Both the position numbers and the translations under genes were made by a program. A stretch of DNA of 50,877 bases, from assembly GCF_900101705.1 (NCBI RefSeq), contig NZ_FNAC01000038.1:1-50877 (forward strand), written 5' to 3'. The notes under the pieces were generated by a model. The model worked only from the letters and a program-made list of their open reading frames with translations, made no database searches and was not told the origin of the DNA. This DNA is from Algoriphagus faecimaris. Its GTDB lineage: Bacteria > Bacteroidota > Bacteroidia > Cytophagales > Cyclobacteriaceae. Below, piece after piece: positions 26,450 to 34,254 of the stretch. Positions within the stretch are counted from its first letter, which is position 1. Each line of letters starts with the position of its first letter.

Positions 26450-26471
26450 GGCCCCGACAAAAGTCGGGGCT
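26450..26471. repeat. Perfect GC-rich hairpin in a divergent intergenic region
   Basis: GCCCCGAC and GTCGGGGC form a perfect 8-bp stem with an AAAA loop inside the 302-bp gap 26382-26683 between the divergent E1 and lipoprotein genes. No convergent transcript ends here, so a terminator role is unlikely; it may be a dispersed palindrome or a 5'-UTR element. Nothing else is recognisable in the gap. Confidence 0.6.
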
Positions 26472-26683
26472 AAAAATGTAATGCAAGGAGTTAAAAAGTT
26501 TTGCTGTACGATTCAAAATTAGGCAAAAGCCTTTCTGTGACAGGGATTAAGGCGTTAAGCTTGTTTTAATTCTATCGGTCTCAAGCAGAATTCTGTTAAT
26601 ATTTAGGAAATGTTGTCTTGATTTTAGGGCATTTGTCGCATAGAAAAGCTCTTGTTTTCAAGCCATTTTTGAAGAAAAAAGAA

Positions 26684-27160
26684 ATGGAAAAGCTTAATTA
26701 TCTACTAGTTGTAGGGATGCTCTCATTGTTGTTTTTTTCCTGCCAAGAGGAGGATGATCAGAATCCTTCTGCCGACGGATGCCCTGTGGGTAAAGTTTGT
26801 TTTGAGCTAAATGGCTCCGAAGTGGAGGTAGATGCAGTTTGGTACGATATCAATGGACAGCGTACACGCATCTATTATGAAAATGGCTCGGGGACCGCCT
26901 ACGAAAACATTGAGATAGACTTTTATGGTAGCAGTACGGGGGATTATCCCTTTGTTGATCAAAACTGGGCCGCCGGAGATGCTAGTTTTCAGTATTTCCG
27001 AGCAAGTGGAACGGGTGGTGCTAGCGCCTCAAGTGGAACGCTTAAAATCACAGCTATTGGACCTACGGTGAGCGGGACATTTTCCCTATCGGGAGTAGAT
27101 GCTCAGGGTAATCCTGTTCAGCTTACCAAAGGGGTAATTAACCAAGTACCTGCTGAATAA
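26684..27160 (+). CDS. Small lipoprotein of unknown function
   Basis: A 158-residue predicted lipoprotein: signal peptide with lipobox FFSC (Cys20), an acidic QEEDDQNPSADG linker and a beta-rich domain containing CPVGKVCFELNG, a likely disulfide pair. Strand pattern GTLKITAIGPTVSGTFSLSGVDAQGN ends the protein and recalls small immunoglobulin- or DUF-type lipoprotein domains common in this phylum. I chose ATG 26684 over upstream GTG/ATG codons because it begins the signal sequence. It stands alone and ends at a strong bidirectional terminator. Family not recognised. Confidence 0.75.
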   Translation: MEKLNYLLVVGMLSLLFFSCQEEDDQNPSADGCPVGKVCFELNGSEVEVDAVWYDINGQRTRIYYENGSGTAYENIEIDFYGSSTGDYPFVDQNWAAGDASFQYFRASGTGGASASSGTLKITAIGPTVSGTFSLSGVDAQGNPVQLTKGVINQVPAE

Positions 27161-27164
27161 AAAA

Positions 27165-27202
27165 GAGCTGTCCATTTTTCAACTTGGACAGCCCTGTTTT
27201 TC
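27165..27202. terminator. Bidirectional terminator between convergent genes
   Basis: GCTGTCCA and TGGACAGC form a perfect 8-bp stem with AAAAGA on the left and a T run on the right. It serves the lipoprotein gene on the plus strand and the oxidoreductase gene on the minus strand. Confidence 0.8.
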
Positions 27203-27207
27203 TTTAA

Positions 27208-28575
27208 TTATACTTGATCAGGCTCCGGATGCTGATAAGGAGCTCTATAGGGCCTTCTCAGTTTGGCGGTGGCTTCCAAGTCTCCAATTACTGTCATGGT
27301 CTTGGGATCATATTTGAGTGGTCTTCCTCCGAGTTCCATAGAGATATTGGCTAAAATGCAAGATGCTGTCGAAATATGACCTTCTTCAATATCTGCAATC
27401 GGTCGGGAGTTTTTATCGACTGCTTTTAGCCAATCCTTCATGTGAAGTCTAGTGGCCGGAGCGGCATTCAGCTCAATTCGATCTTCTGTGAGGTCTTCCG
27501 GATATTCTTCTCGCTCATAGACCACATCGTAATGCTTGGGCTCTGCGCTTTCCTCATAAGGAAAAAAATCGGCTTGCATGGTGCTGCCCGCGAGCATTCC
27601 ATTTTCTCCATAGATTTTAAATGCCCATGGGTATTCGGGATCGGTAGGATTTCCCCAAGTTCTGTGCTGCCAGACGACATTGAGTTCGGGAAATTCGAAA
27701 ATCGCAGTCTGTGTATCTGCGATATTGGATTTGCCTTCCTTCTGCACAAAAATCCCACCTGTAGCTGTGACTTGTGTAGGCCATCCTAATTTGAGCATCC
27801 ATCGCACGGTATCGAGCATGTGCACACACATATCCCCTGTGATGCCGTTACCATATTCCATAAATGTCCGCCACCAGCGAGTATGGGGCAATCCGTCATA
27901 AGGTCTTAGAGGGGCAGGCCCTGTCCATAGTTCGTAATTGAAGAAGTCTGGAACGGGCTCCACAGGAGGAGTACCATTGGCGCGCATGTGAAAATAGCAG
28001 CAGAGTTCTGCATGGGAGATTTTACCCAAAAGTCCGGTGTCAATGATTTCCTTTTTGGCTGTGATCAAGTGCGGAGTTGACTTGCGCTGGGTTCCTATTT
28101 GTACCACACGATCGTATTTTCTGGCTGCTGCCAAAATCGCTTCTCCTTCGACTACATCTACAGAAATGGGCTTTTGCAGGTAGACATGAGCACCAGCCTT
28201 TAGCGCATCTATCGCCTGCAAAGCATGCCAGTGATCCGGGGAACCGATTAAGACAAATTCCGGCTTTTCTTCGGCTAGGAGGTCCTGATAATTTTCATAG
28301 AGTGCAGGGACTTTTCCTGATTTTTGTCGCTCAGAGACCAGTTGGCCGGCAGCTTCCAGCATATTTTTATCTGGGTCAGCCAGTCCGACTACTTCTACAT
28401 CTGCTACTTGGATCAGACGAAATAGATCCGATTTTCCATACCATCCGGCTCCTATTAGCGCTACGCGAATGGGACCTTCTTGGTCTTTGAAATTCATGCC
28501 AAGCAAGCCAAAGCTCGCCAAGGTCATCATCGCTGAGGAGCCCTTTAAAAAGTCTCTTCGATTAAATTGGTTCAT
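27208..28575 (-). CDS. Tat-exported Gfo/Idh/MocA family oxidoreductase
   Basis: A 455-residue NAD(P)-dependent sugar or polyol oxidoreductase. It begins with a twin-arginine signal, NRRDFLKGSS plus a hydrophobic stretch, so it should be folded with cofactor and exported to the periplasm. The Rossmann motif VALIGAGWYGKSDLFRL follows at ~38, with VVGLADPDKN, LIGSPDHWHALQAIDALKAGAHVYLQKPIS (the EKP-like Lys) and a C-terminal substrate domain (YGNGITGDMCVHMLDTVRWML). This closely follows the Tat-dependent Gfo/Idh/MocA enzymes abundant in Bacteroidota and Planctomycetota. The real substrate is unknown. It is probably monocistronic. Confidence 0.92.
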   Translation of the reverse strand: MNQFNRRDFLKGSSAMMTLASFGLLGMNFKDQEGPIRVALIGAGWYGKSDLFRLIQVADVEVVGLADPDKNMLEAAGQLVSERQKSGKVPALYENYQDLLAEEKPEFVLIGSPDHWHALQAIDALKAGAHVYLQKPISVDVVEGEAILAAARKYDRVVQIGTQRKSTPHLITAKKEIIDTGLLGKISHAELCCYFHMRANGTPPVEPVPDFFNYELWTGPAPLRPYDGLPHTRWWRTFMEYGNGITGDMCVHMLDTVRWMLKLGWPTQVTATGGIFVQKEGKSNIADTQTAIFEFPELNVVWQHRTWGNPTDPEYPWAFKIYGENGMLAGSTMQADFFPYEESAEPKHYDVVYEREEYPEDLTEDRIELNAAPATRLHMKDWLKAVDKNSRPIADIEEGHISTASCILANISMELGGRPLKYDPKTMTVIGDLEATAKLRRPYRAPYQHPEPDQV

Positions 28576-28682
28576 AGGTTTTTGGGTTTGAGGTAAATGT
28601 TGTCAACAAATTACAAAAAGCCATCATTACTGCAAATAGCCTTTGGATAGACGGAGGATTTCCATAAGTTTCTTTTGTTAGA

Positions 28683-29414
28683 TTACTTTTGAATGATCAA
28701 TTCGGAAGAATTTACCCGAAAACGCTCCCCATAGATTCCTTCTGGGAGCCCCTTTCCACAGCCGATAATCATCGCAATTTCTGCCCCTTGGGGTAGGTCG
28801 AGCAGTTTTTTGACCCTTATAGAATCGAAACCTTCCATGGGGCAGGTATCGTAACCTACAGCTTTCATCCCCAGCATAAATGTCATCGCTGCTAGGGATG
28901 CACTTTTATGTACCGAAATCCGAACCTCCGTTTCGCCGACCTCACGGACCATAGGCCTCCGAAGTCCCACCCACCAGGCAATGAGTTTTTTGATCCAAGA
29001 CCAGCCGGGAAACTTAGAATAAAGCTTTGGGATGAGGTTTTTGTAATAATTTTTGGCCTGACGGACTTTTTTCTCGGTTTGGTTTTGAGTGCTTGAGGAA
29101 AGGTATTGATAGTTGGCCTCGGCTCGTGATTTCCAGAGGTCCCTGCGGGTAATGACCACGACGAGTTCCCGAGCAGTAGTCGCTGCCTTCTGTCGCATGC
29201 AAAGCTGTGCGAGGGGATCTTTGAGCGGGGAAGACTCGGGAATCCGGATCAATTGATACAGCTGAAGGTTGGAGCTGTTAGGGGAGAGGATAGCGGACCG
29301 AAGGCATTTTTCTACCAAATCATGGTCAAAAGGCTCCTCCTGATCAAAGATCCTCACCGACCTTCGCTGCTCGACTACATCAAAAAATCCTAATTCCTGT
29401 CTCAGTTCCTGCAT
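28683..29414 (-). CDS. Nitroreductase-family FMN oxidoreductase
   Basis: A 243-residue flavoprotein. The N-terminal VVEQRRSVRIFDQEEPFDHDLVEKCLRSAILSPNSSNLQLYQLIRI carries the FMN-phosphate binding RRSVR and the serine/asparagine segment of the NfsB-like fold. The middle has an insertion of ~50 residues rich in Lys/Tyr, then ISVHKSASLAAMTFMLGMKAVGYDTCPMEGFD and AMIIGCGKGLPEGIYGERFR. It should reduce nitro, quinone or similar substrates with NAD(P)H. A good promoter sits at 29446-29478. It is divergent from the ABC permease gene. Confidence 0.88.
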   Translation of the reverse strand: MQELRQELGFFDVVEQRRSVRIFDQEEPFDHDLVEKCLRSAILSPNSSNLQLYQLIRIPESSPLKDPLAQLCMRQKAATTARELVVVITRRDLWKSRAEANYQYLSSSTQNQTEKKVRQAKNYYKNLIPKLYSKFPGWSWIKKLIAWWVGLRRPMVREVGETEVRISVHKSASLAAMTFMLGMKAVGYDTCPMEGFDSIRVKKLLDLPQGAEIAMIIGCGKGLPEGIYGERFRVNSSELIIQK

Positions 29415-29445
29415 TTATCCGATTTTTTTTTGGATAGGCTAAAGT

Positions 29446-29478
29446 CAAATGTAAGCTTTATCCTTATTTTCACGCAAA
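29446..29478 (-). promoter_or_regulatory. Bacteroidota-type promoter for the nitroreductase gene
   Basis: On the minus strand TACATTTG (29446-29453) matches the -7 consensus TAnnTTTG, and TTTG (29475-29478) lies 21 nt upstream as a -33 box, about 32 bp before the ATG. Confidence 0.5.
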
Positions 29479-29507
29479 TAAAAACTTGTTCTATCAACTA
29501 AAGCGCT

Positions 29508-30998
29508 ATGTTTTTTGAATTAATCCGGCTGCAAATTCTTAAAAGTTTTCGGTCCACCTCCAGGGCAAAAAGTATTCTAACGAATATTTTCTTGGGCTTC
29601 ATTATCCTTCTCTTGTTGAGCTACGTGGTGATTGCGGGGCTCTTTCTCCAGGAAATCATCAAAGCATTATCCGGTGAGGTGGATCCCCTTGAGATCCTAA
29701 ATGGCTATTTGATTTTTTTCTTCCTCACGGAGTTTATGTATCGATATTTTCTTCAGAGCCTGCCTGTGGTCGACTTGGAGAGCCTACTCCATTTGCCGAT
29801 TGGAAAGCGTCGTATCATTCACGTCTTATTGCTGAGGAGCTTTATTTCTCCGATTAACCTGATCGCATTGCTGTTATTTACTCCTTTTGCTGTTCAGGTG
29901 ATTTTATCTGAATTTGGCGGAATAGCCATGTGGGGCTGGCTAGGAGCGATTGTGCTTAGCAGCTGGATTCTGCATTGGTTTATGCTTTGGTTTAAGCAGC
30001 GGTTTGAGGACAGTACTATCGGGCTACTTGTAGTGATTGCGGTATTGCTGCTAGGAGCGGGATCCAATTATTTGGGTTGGTTTAATCTTGGGGAGATCAT
30101 GAAGCCTGTTTTTGATTATTCCATTCAAAGTCCGCTGCCATTGATTGGCTTGGTGGTGCTTTTAGGGGTGAGCTATTGGTTGTGTTATCAATATCATGTG
30201 CAAAATGCCTATTTGGAAGATTTGGCTGGAGGGCAGGAGGAAGTCCGTACTTCAGGTCAGACGATTGGCTTTTTTGCACGGTTTGGACTGGCAGGAGAAA
30301 TGGCAAATTTAGAATGGAAACTGATCGTCCGACATAAGAAAAGCCGGACGTATTTGATGCTATCCGCTTTCTTTTTGCTTTATGGTCTGATCTTTTACAC
30401 CAATCCTGCTTATGCTTCAGAGACAGGGATTTCTACGATTTTTATATTTGTGGGAGTCTTTATTACCGGGATTTTCATGATTCAGTATGGACAGCTTTTT
30501 TTGAGTTGGAATTCATCGAGTTTTGATTTTTTCCTGAATAAAAAAGGGGGAGTGGAAGCTTTGATTAGAGGGAAATACCTCCTCTTCATTTCAGTTTCTG
30601 TGATTTGCTTCTTGGCTTCCGTGCCCTATGTTTATTTTGGTTGGCAGATTTTGATGGTTCACTTAGCTACCTTTCTTTTCAATGTAGGATTTCTGATTCA
30701 TGTGATTATTTATTTGGCACTCTGGAAACCGAAACCCATGGATTTGGATAAGGGAGCGATGTTTAATTATGAAGGAGTGGGTGCTGCCCAGTGGCTGATG
30801 GTCATCCCGATGATGGTTTTGCCTTATCTGATTTATTTGCCATTTTCCCTTTTGATCAGTGATTATGCGGGACTGATTGCCTTGTCAGTGGTAGGCCTTA
30901 TCGGGATAGTGGCTTACAAACCGCTCAGTAAAATCAATATCGAACGAGTATATAAAAATCAATACGAAATTTCATCATCTTTTAGACAGGAGCTATGA
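29508..30998 (+). CDS. DUF5687-like ABC-2 type permease
   Basis: A 496-residue integral membrane protein with about 11-12 hydrophobic segments, starting MFFELIRLQILKSFRSTSRAKSILTNIFLGF, which is the typical N-terminus of the DUF5687 permeases of Bacteroidota. The Lys/Arg-rich cytosolic stretch FGLAGEMANLEWKLIVRHKKSRTYLML in the middle is also typical. It should be the membrane half of an exporter with the ATPase that follows; start and stop overlap by 4 bp (ATGA). The transported substrate is unknown. Confidence 0.85.
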   Translation: MFFELIRLQILKSFRSTSRAKSILTNIFLGFIILLLLSYVVIAGLFLQEIIKALSGEVDPLEILNGYLIFFFLTEFMYRYFLQSLPVVDLESLLHLPIGKRRIIHVLLLRSFISPINLIALLLFTPFAVQVILSEFGGIAMWGWLGAIVLSSWILHWFMLWFKQRFEDSTIGLLVVIAVLLLGAGSNYLGWFNLGEIMKPVFDYSIQSPLPLIGLVVLLGVSYWLCYQYHVQNAYLEDLAGGQEEVRTSGQTIGFFARFGLAGEMANLEWKLIVRHKKSRTYLMLSAFFLLYGLIFYTNPAYASETGISTIFIFVGVFITGIFMIQYGQLFLSWNSSSFDFFLNKKGGVEALIRGKYLLFISVSVICFLASVPYVYFGWQILMVHLATFLFNVGFLIHVIIYLALWKPKPMDLDKGAMFNYEGVGAAQWLMVIPMMVLPYLIYLPFSLLISDYAGLIALSVVGLIGIVAYKPLSKINIERVYKNQYEISSSFRQEL

Positions 30999-31690
30999 TC
31001 AGTGTAAAAAATTTAAAAAAGCAATACAAGGAAACCGTCGTGTTGGATGTGGAGAGTTTGGAAATCCCCAAATCAGAATGTTTTGGTTTGGTGGGAAACA
31101 ACGGGGCTGGAAAAACGACACTTTTTCGCATTATGTTAGATTTGGTTCGGGCTACTTCCGGCAATGTCGAGATCAGTGGTACTGATGTCAGCAAATCAGA
31201 AGAATGGAAGAAGACCACCGGAGCTTATCTCGACGAGCACATGCTACTAAGCTATTTGACAGCAGATGAGTATTTTGAGACGCTTCGCAAAATTTATGGG
31301 CTTTCGGAGGCGGATTTGCAGGCACATCTTGACCGATTTACTGAATTGTTTAATGATGAGATCGTGGGAAAGAAAAAATATATCCGTGACCTCTCAAAAG
31401 GGAACCTAAAGAAAGTAGGCATAGCCGCAGCCCTGATGGGAAATCCTGAGGTGGTATTTCTGGACGAGCCTTTCGAAAACTTAGACCCTAGCTCGCAGGT
31501 GCGTCTGAAAAAATTAATCCTACGGGAAAAAGAAAGCTCTCAAATCACCTTTTTGATTTCCTCCCATGACTTGAATCATGTGACAGAAATCTGCGACCGG
31601 ATTGTCTTGCTGGAAAAAGGAAAAATCATCCGAGATCTCCGCGAAAAAGCCGAGATGATGCGGGAGTTGGAGGAATATTTTGTGGGGTAG
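30995..31690 (+). CDS. ABC transporter ATP-binding protein
   Basis: A 231-residue cytosolic ATPase with Walker A GNNGAGKTT (residues 34-42), signature LSKGNLKKV (~133), Walker B VVFLDEP (~153-159) followed by FENLDPSSQ, and the switch His in SSHDLNHV. The signature Ser-Lys-Gly variation is common in this exporter class. It overlaps the DUF5687-like permease gene by 4 bp, so the pair is translationally coupled. Confidence 0.95.
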   Translation: MISVKNLKKQYKETVVLDVESLEIPKSECFGLVGNNGAGKTTLFRIMLDLVRATSGNVEISGTDVSKSEEWKKTTGAYLDEHMLLSYLTADEYFETLRKIYGLSEADLQAHLDRFTELFNDEIVGKKKYIRDLSKGNLKKVGIAAALMGNPEVVFLDEPFENLDPSSQVRLKKLILREKESSQITFLISSHDLNHVTEICDRIVLLEKGKIIRDLREKAEMMRELEEYFVG

Positions 31691-31738
31691 GAGAAAGTGT
31701 GATTTTTTCTGATGACAGAGCTTCTTAAATTATCCACA

Positions 31739-32185
31739 ATGAAAAAATACGTACAACATTTATTAGATGACATCAGAAATGCGCATCGTCCAGCCGATTA
31801 CTTCGAAAAAGCAGAATCAAGTGTAATAAGTGAGGAGGATGAATTAGATGAGCATTTTGCAGAAGTGGACCGGTATTTAAACCTAGAAGCGGAACCTAAT
31901 TTTTCAAGTTATTGTGGGTTGAAAAAAGAGATGTTTCCCCCCTCGGATTATTATGATCTAAAAGAGCTTCAAAAAGTAAACATTGAATTCCAACAAATGA
32001 TGAGATCCTGGAATTTGGAAATAGATTTGCCCAAGAATTTTCCGCCGGAGAGAGCGTATGAATTAATGTTGGGGATCTTAGATCGGTCGGTGTTAGTAGG
32101 GAAATATGGCTTCCAACATTTTGATTTTTGCACGGGCAACCCTGAAGGCTGTGAACTTAAGGAGTATTGCCCATGCATTGAATAG
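31739..32185 (+). CDS. Conserved hypothetical protein
   Basis: A 148-residue acidic soluble protein without signal or membrane segment. The N-terminal half is helical (MKKYVQHLLDDIRNAHRPADYFEKAESSV), and the C-terminus ends in a cysteine cluster, FDFCTGNPEGCELKEYCPCIE, with four cysteines that could bind a metal. It also has YCGLKKEMFPPSDYY. I chose ATG 31739 over an upstream ATG at 31712, since the former starts a compact helix and no conserved sequence precedes it. It follows the ABC pair by 48 bp. I do not recognise the family. Confidence 0.65.
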   Translation: MKKYVQHLLDDIRNAHRPADYFEKAESSVISEEDELDEHFAEVDRYLNLEAEPNFSSYCGLKKEMFPPSDYYDLKELQKVNIEFQQMMRSWNLEIDLPKNFPPERAYELMLGILDRSVLVGKYGFQHFDFCTGNPEGCELKEYCPCIE

Positions 32186-32217
32186 TTGAAGGAACTCTAG
32201 TGTTTTCTTAAAAACCA

Positions 32218-33411
32218 TCAGTTGTTTTCATTTTCAAGCAATGCCAAAAAATCCTTGAGCCCAATCACCTCTGTCATTCCTTTGATTTGAAACCTTTCTG
32301 TCCCTGAGTAAATGACAAATTTTCGGGTAGCTGCTATATCTTCACAGGCTTTGTGAAAGCCAGAGGAAATTGATGGAGCGATTGATCTTTTAATCTCAAT
32401 TGCCCAAACTTCTCGATGTCCTTTTTCTAAAATCAAATCGATTTCAGTTTGGTTGCTGGATCGGTAGAAACTAGCTGTCCATTGATTAGAAATCGAGTTG
32501 AGGATGTTTTCCGCCACAAAGCCTTCCCAGCTCGCCCCTAGTATAGGGTGACCAAATAATTGCTCAAAATTGTGAATACGCAGTAGATTATGTAGTAAAC
32601 CAGAATCTCGGATATAAATTTTGGGGGATTTGACGAGTCTTTTTTTTGTATTACCGGCCCAAGGCTGCAACTGCCTAATCATGAAGAAATCCTGAAGGAT
32701 ATCAAGATAAGTCCTGGCAGTAGTATGACTGACCTCTAAGCTTTTTCCAATATCGCTAAGATTAGCTTGCTGACTATGAAAATGCGCCAGCATGGTCCAA
32801 AATCGCTTCATTCGAGTGGCTGATACTTGTGGACCAAACAAGGGGATGTCTTTTTCCACATAGGTGGTGATAAAGTCATGTCTCCAATTCCAGCTTTCCT
32901 GATCGGATTCTGCCAAGTAGCTATCAGGGAAACCTCCTCGAAACCACAATTTCTCTGGATTGAAACCCCAATGGTCATCTTGGTAAAGCTCTTGAAAAGT
33001 AAAGGGGGGGAGTTCTAAGTAGCGAATCCTTCCAGCTAAGGTTTCTGAAGATTGTTGAAGTAGATCTTTTGATGCAGACCCTAATAAAAGAAAGTGTCCA
33101 GCCTTTTCTCCATTTCTTTTTCGGATATCAACCAAACTTCGGATAATTCGGAATAAATCAGCCTTTCGCTGAACCTCATCGATTACCAACAATTGATTGT
33201 TGAACCTTTGAAGGTAGCTTTCCGGATCATCGAGTTTGGCTAGGTCTGAATCTAGCTCAAGGTCTAAGTAGTGGACTGGCTTTTCCAAAAGAGGTCTGGC
33301 AAATTCGAGCGCTAAGGTAGTTTTTCCTACTTGTCGTGGACCTAAGATGACGACGACTGGTATTGACTTCAGAGATTGTATCAGCTTATTTTCAAGTGTT
33401 CGGCGGATCAT
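32218..33411 (-). CDS. AAA-type ATPase with DUF4143 domain
   Basis: A 397-residue ATPase of the archaeal-type/DUF4143 family often found in variable gene regions. Walker A is GPRQVGKT (residues 24-31), Walker B LLVIDEVQ (~74-81), sensor region GSASKDLLQQSSETLAGR, then a winged-helix-like middle (FWTMLAHFHSQQANLSDIGKSLEVSHTTARTYLDILQDFFMIRQL). The C-terminal DUF4143 nuclease-like part contains FYRSSNQTEIDLILEKGHREVWAIEIK, whose E-I-D...E-I-K pattern resembles a PD-(D/E)xK site. A possible toxin or defence role is suspected for the family but unproven. Three copies of an AT-rich word, two in a perfect palindrome, lie just upstream. Confidence 0.9.
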   Translation of the reverse strand: MIRRTLENKLIQSLKSIPVVVILGPRQVGKTTLALEFARPLLEKPVHYLDLELDSDLAKLDDPESYLQRFNNQLLVIDEVQRKADLFRIIRSLVDIRKRNGEKAGHFLLLGSASKDLLQQSSETLAGRIRYLELPPFTFQELYQDDHWGFNPEKLWFRGGFPDSYLAESDQESWNWRHDFITTYVEKDIPLFGPQVSATRMKRFWTMLAHFHSQQANLSDIGKSLEVSHTTARTYLDILQDFFMIRQLQPWAGNTKKRLVKSPKIYIRDSGLLHNLLRIHNFEQLFGHPILGASWEGFVAENILNSISNQWTASFYRSSNQTEIDLILEKGHREVWAIEIKRSIAPSISSGFHKACEDIAATRKFVIYSGTERFQIKGMTEVIGLKDFLALLENENN

Positions 33412-33452
33412 ATTGATATTGGAATGACTTTCAAATTACATAAAAAATAACC

Positions 33453-33499
33453 AAAAACCATGCAATTTGAAAGTTTAACTTTCAAATTGCATGGTTTTT
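33453..33499. repeat. Perfect 47-bp palindrome upstream of the DUF4143 ATPase gene
   Basis: Two 23-nt arms (33453-33475 and 33477-33499) are exact reverse complements around a single T. They contain ATGCAATTTGAAAG. A third, shorter copy of the same word lies at 33427-33441, between the palindrome and the ATPase start at 33411. Location in the promoter region suggests an operator or a small mobile palindrome; transcribed, it would form a very long hairpin. Confidence 0.85.
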
Positions 33500-33628
33500 A
33501 GCTTTAAAATAGGTGATCGGAAAGATTGGAGGAGGAAAAATTTTCTTCAGCCATTTTTTGGCAAAAAACCGTCCTTTCAGCGAGTATTTATATTCCTATA
33601 CCTGTCTAAGGTTTGGTTTTCATCCATT

Positions 33629-33711
33629 CGCTACGCTTCATCGGGATAGACTTCTCCTCCGGCAATGGGCACAAAAAAAGGCCCACATTTCTGTGAGCCT
33701 TTGCACCCAGG
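33629..33711. repeat. 83-bp direct repeat R1 beside the tRNA-Leu pseudogene
   Basis: This segment matches 34172-34254 at 81 of 83 positions. It includes the minus-strand terminator GGCTCACA/TGTGGGCC followed by seven T (33673-33702) and the last bases of the tRNA copy. It shows that the tRNA-Leu 3' flank was duplicated together with the tRNA. The rest of the gap 33500-33628 shows nothing recognisable beyond CCTGTCTA at 33601. Confidence 0.85.
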
Positions 33712-33825
33712 CCTGTCTACCGAAGGTAGGGCCGGAGTCGAATATGCCTTCGGCATGCAGGCCGGCACGAGTGTATCCTCATTGGTGTTTGAGACCAACG
33801 CGTCTGTCAATTCTACCCTAGGTGT
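33705..33825 (-). pseudogene. tRNA-Leu pseudogene with two 19-nt hairpin insertions
   Basis: Read on the minus strand this is a copy of the intact tRNA-Leu at 34247-34330 with anticodon arm and D arm retained. It is broken by a 19-nt insertion in the acceptor 3' strand (33712-33730) and a second 19-nt insertion in the T arm (33743-33761). Removing the two inserts restores the intact sequence of that side exactly. The 5' acceptor strand has also decayed and no longer pairs with the 3' side. It cannot give a functional tRNA. Confidence 0.85.
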
Positions 33826-34067
33826 TATTTAATCTTTTTCAAGAATTCTTTTTCAACACCACTTTTTAGGTATGTCTTCCTTTTTCTAGCTTGTTCTCTA
33901 GTTCTAATTATTTCTAAATAAATCATCCGAAATGGAGCAAAAGGCTTAGTAGCTTTGCCTTTTCCAGAGTTATGTTGCTGCAAACGCCTATTTGGATTAT
34001 CAGTCATACCTACATAGATATAATTCTTTTCAAGGCTTTTGATAGCGTAGACAAAGTATTCAATCAT
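33825..34067 (-). CDS. GIY-YIG family endonuclease-like protein
   Basis: An 80-residue single-domain GIY-YIG protein of the UvrC-N/UPF0213-like family: FVYAIKSLEKNYIYVGMTDNPNRRLQQHNSGKGKATKPFAPFRMIYLEIIRTREQARKRKTYLKSG. The Tyr of the GIY-equivalent (FVYAI) and YVG motifs, the catalytic Arg of NRRLQQHN and a Glu in TREQARKRE-like KRKTYLKSG are present. Such small proteins occur in many copies in Bacteroidota and are often annotated as nucleases of unknown role. Here it lies exactly between a tRNA-Leu pseudogene and the intact tRNA-Leu, and its stop abuts the pseudogene. A role in the rearrangement is inference. Confidence 0.85.
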   Translation of the reverse strand: MIEYFVYAIKSLEKNYIYVGMTDNPNRRLQQHNSGKGKATKPFAPFRMIYLEIIRTREQARKRKTYLKSGVEKEFLKKIK

Positions 34068-34087
34068 TTTTAAAAATAAGTAAAAAC

Positions 34088-34161
34088 AAAAAAAGGCCCT
34101 TCTTTTTGAGAATGAGCTTTATAATGTACACAGACCTGTCTACCGAAGGTAGGGCCGGAGT
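34088..34161 (-). repeat. Third, decayed fragment of the tRNA-Leu 3' region with a 19-nt element
   Basis: Here AAAAAAAGGCCC, a decayed hairpin and GTACACAGA resemble the terminator and tRNA 3' end of the intact locus. They are followed by a copy of the 19-nt element (34135-34153) identical to the first insert of the pseudogene, then GCCGGAGT, which is tRNA T-arm sequence. It thus looks like a further partial duplicate made after the 19-nt element had already inserted into a tRNA copy. Confidence 0.6.
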
Positions 34162-34171
34162 TCCCGATATC

Positions 34172-34254
34172 CGCTACGCTTCATCGGGATAGACTTCTCC
34201 TACGGCAATGGGCACAAAAAAAGGCCCACATTTCTGTGAGCCTTTGTACCCAGG
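34172..34254. repeat. 83-bp direct repeat R2 beside the intact tRNA-Leu
   Basis: Partner of 33629-33711 (81 of 83 matches). It holds the tRNA terminator on the minus strand and the first bases of the tRNA 3' end. An additional hairpin, CCCGAT...ATCGGG, lies at its left boundary (34163-34188). Confidence 0.85.
34216..34243 (-). terminator. Terminator of tRNA-Leu
   Basis: On the minus strand GGCTCACA and TGTGGGCC pair round a GAAA loop and are followed by seven T. A copy follows the pseudogene at 33673-33702. Confidence 0.8.

Noticed and set aside
26450..26471. Intrinsic terminator
   Set aside because: The stem is strong, but no T run follows on either strand and no gene ends here; it lies between divergent genes.
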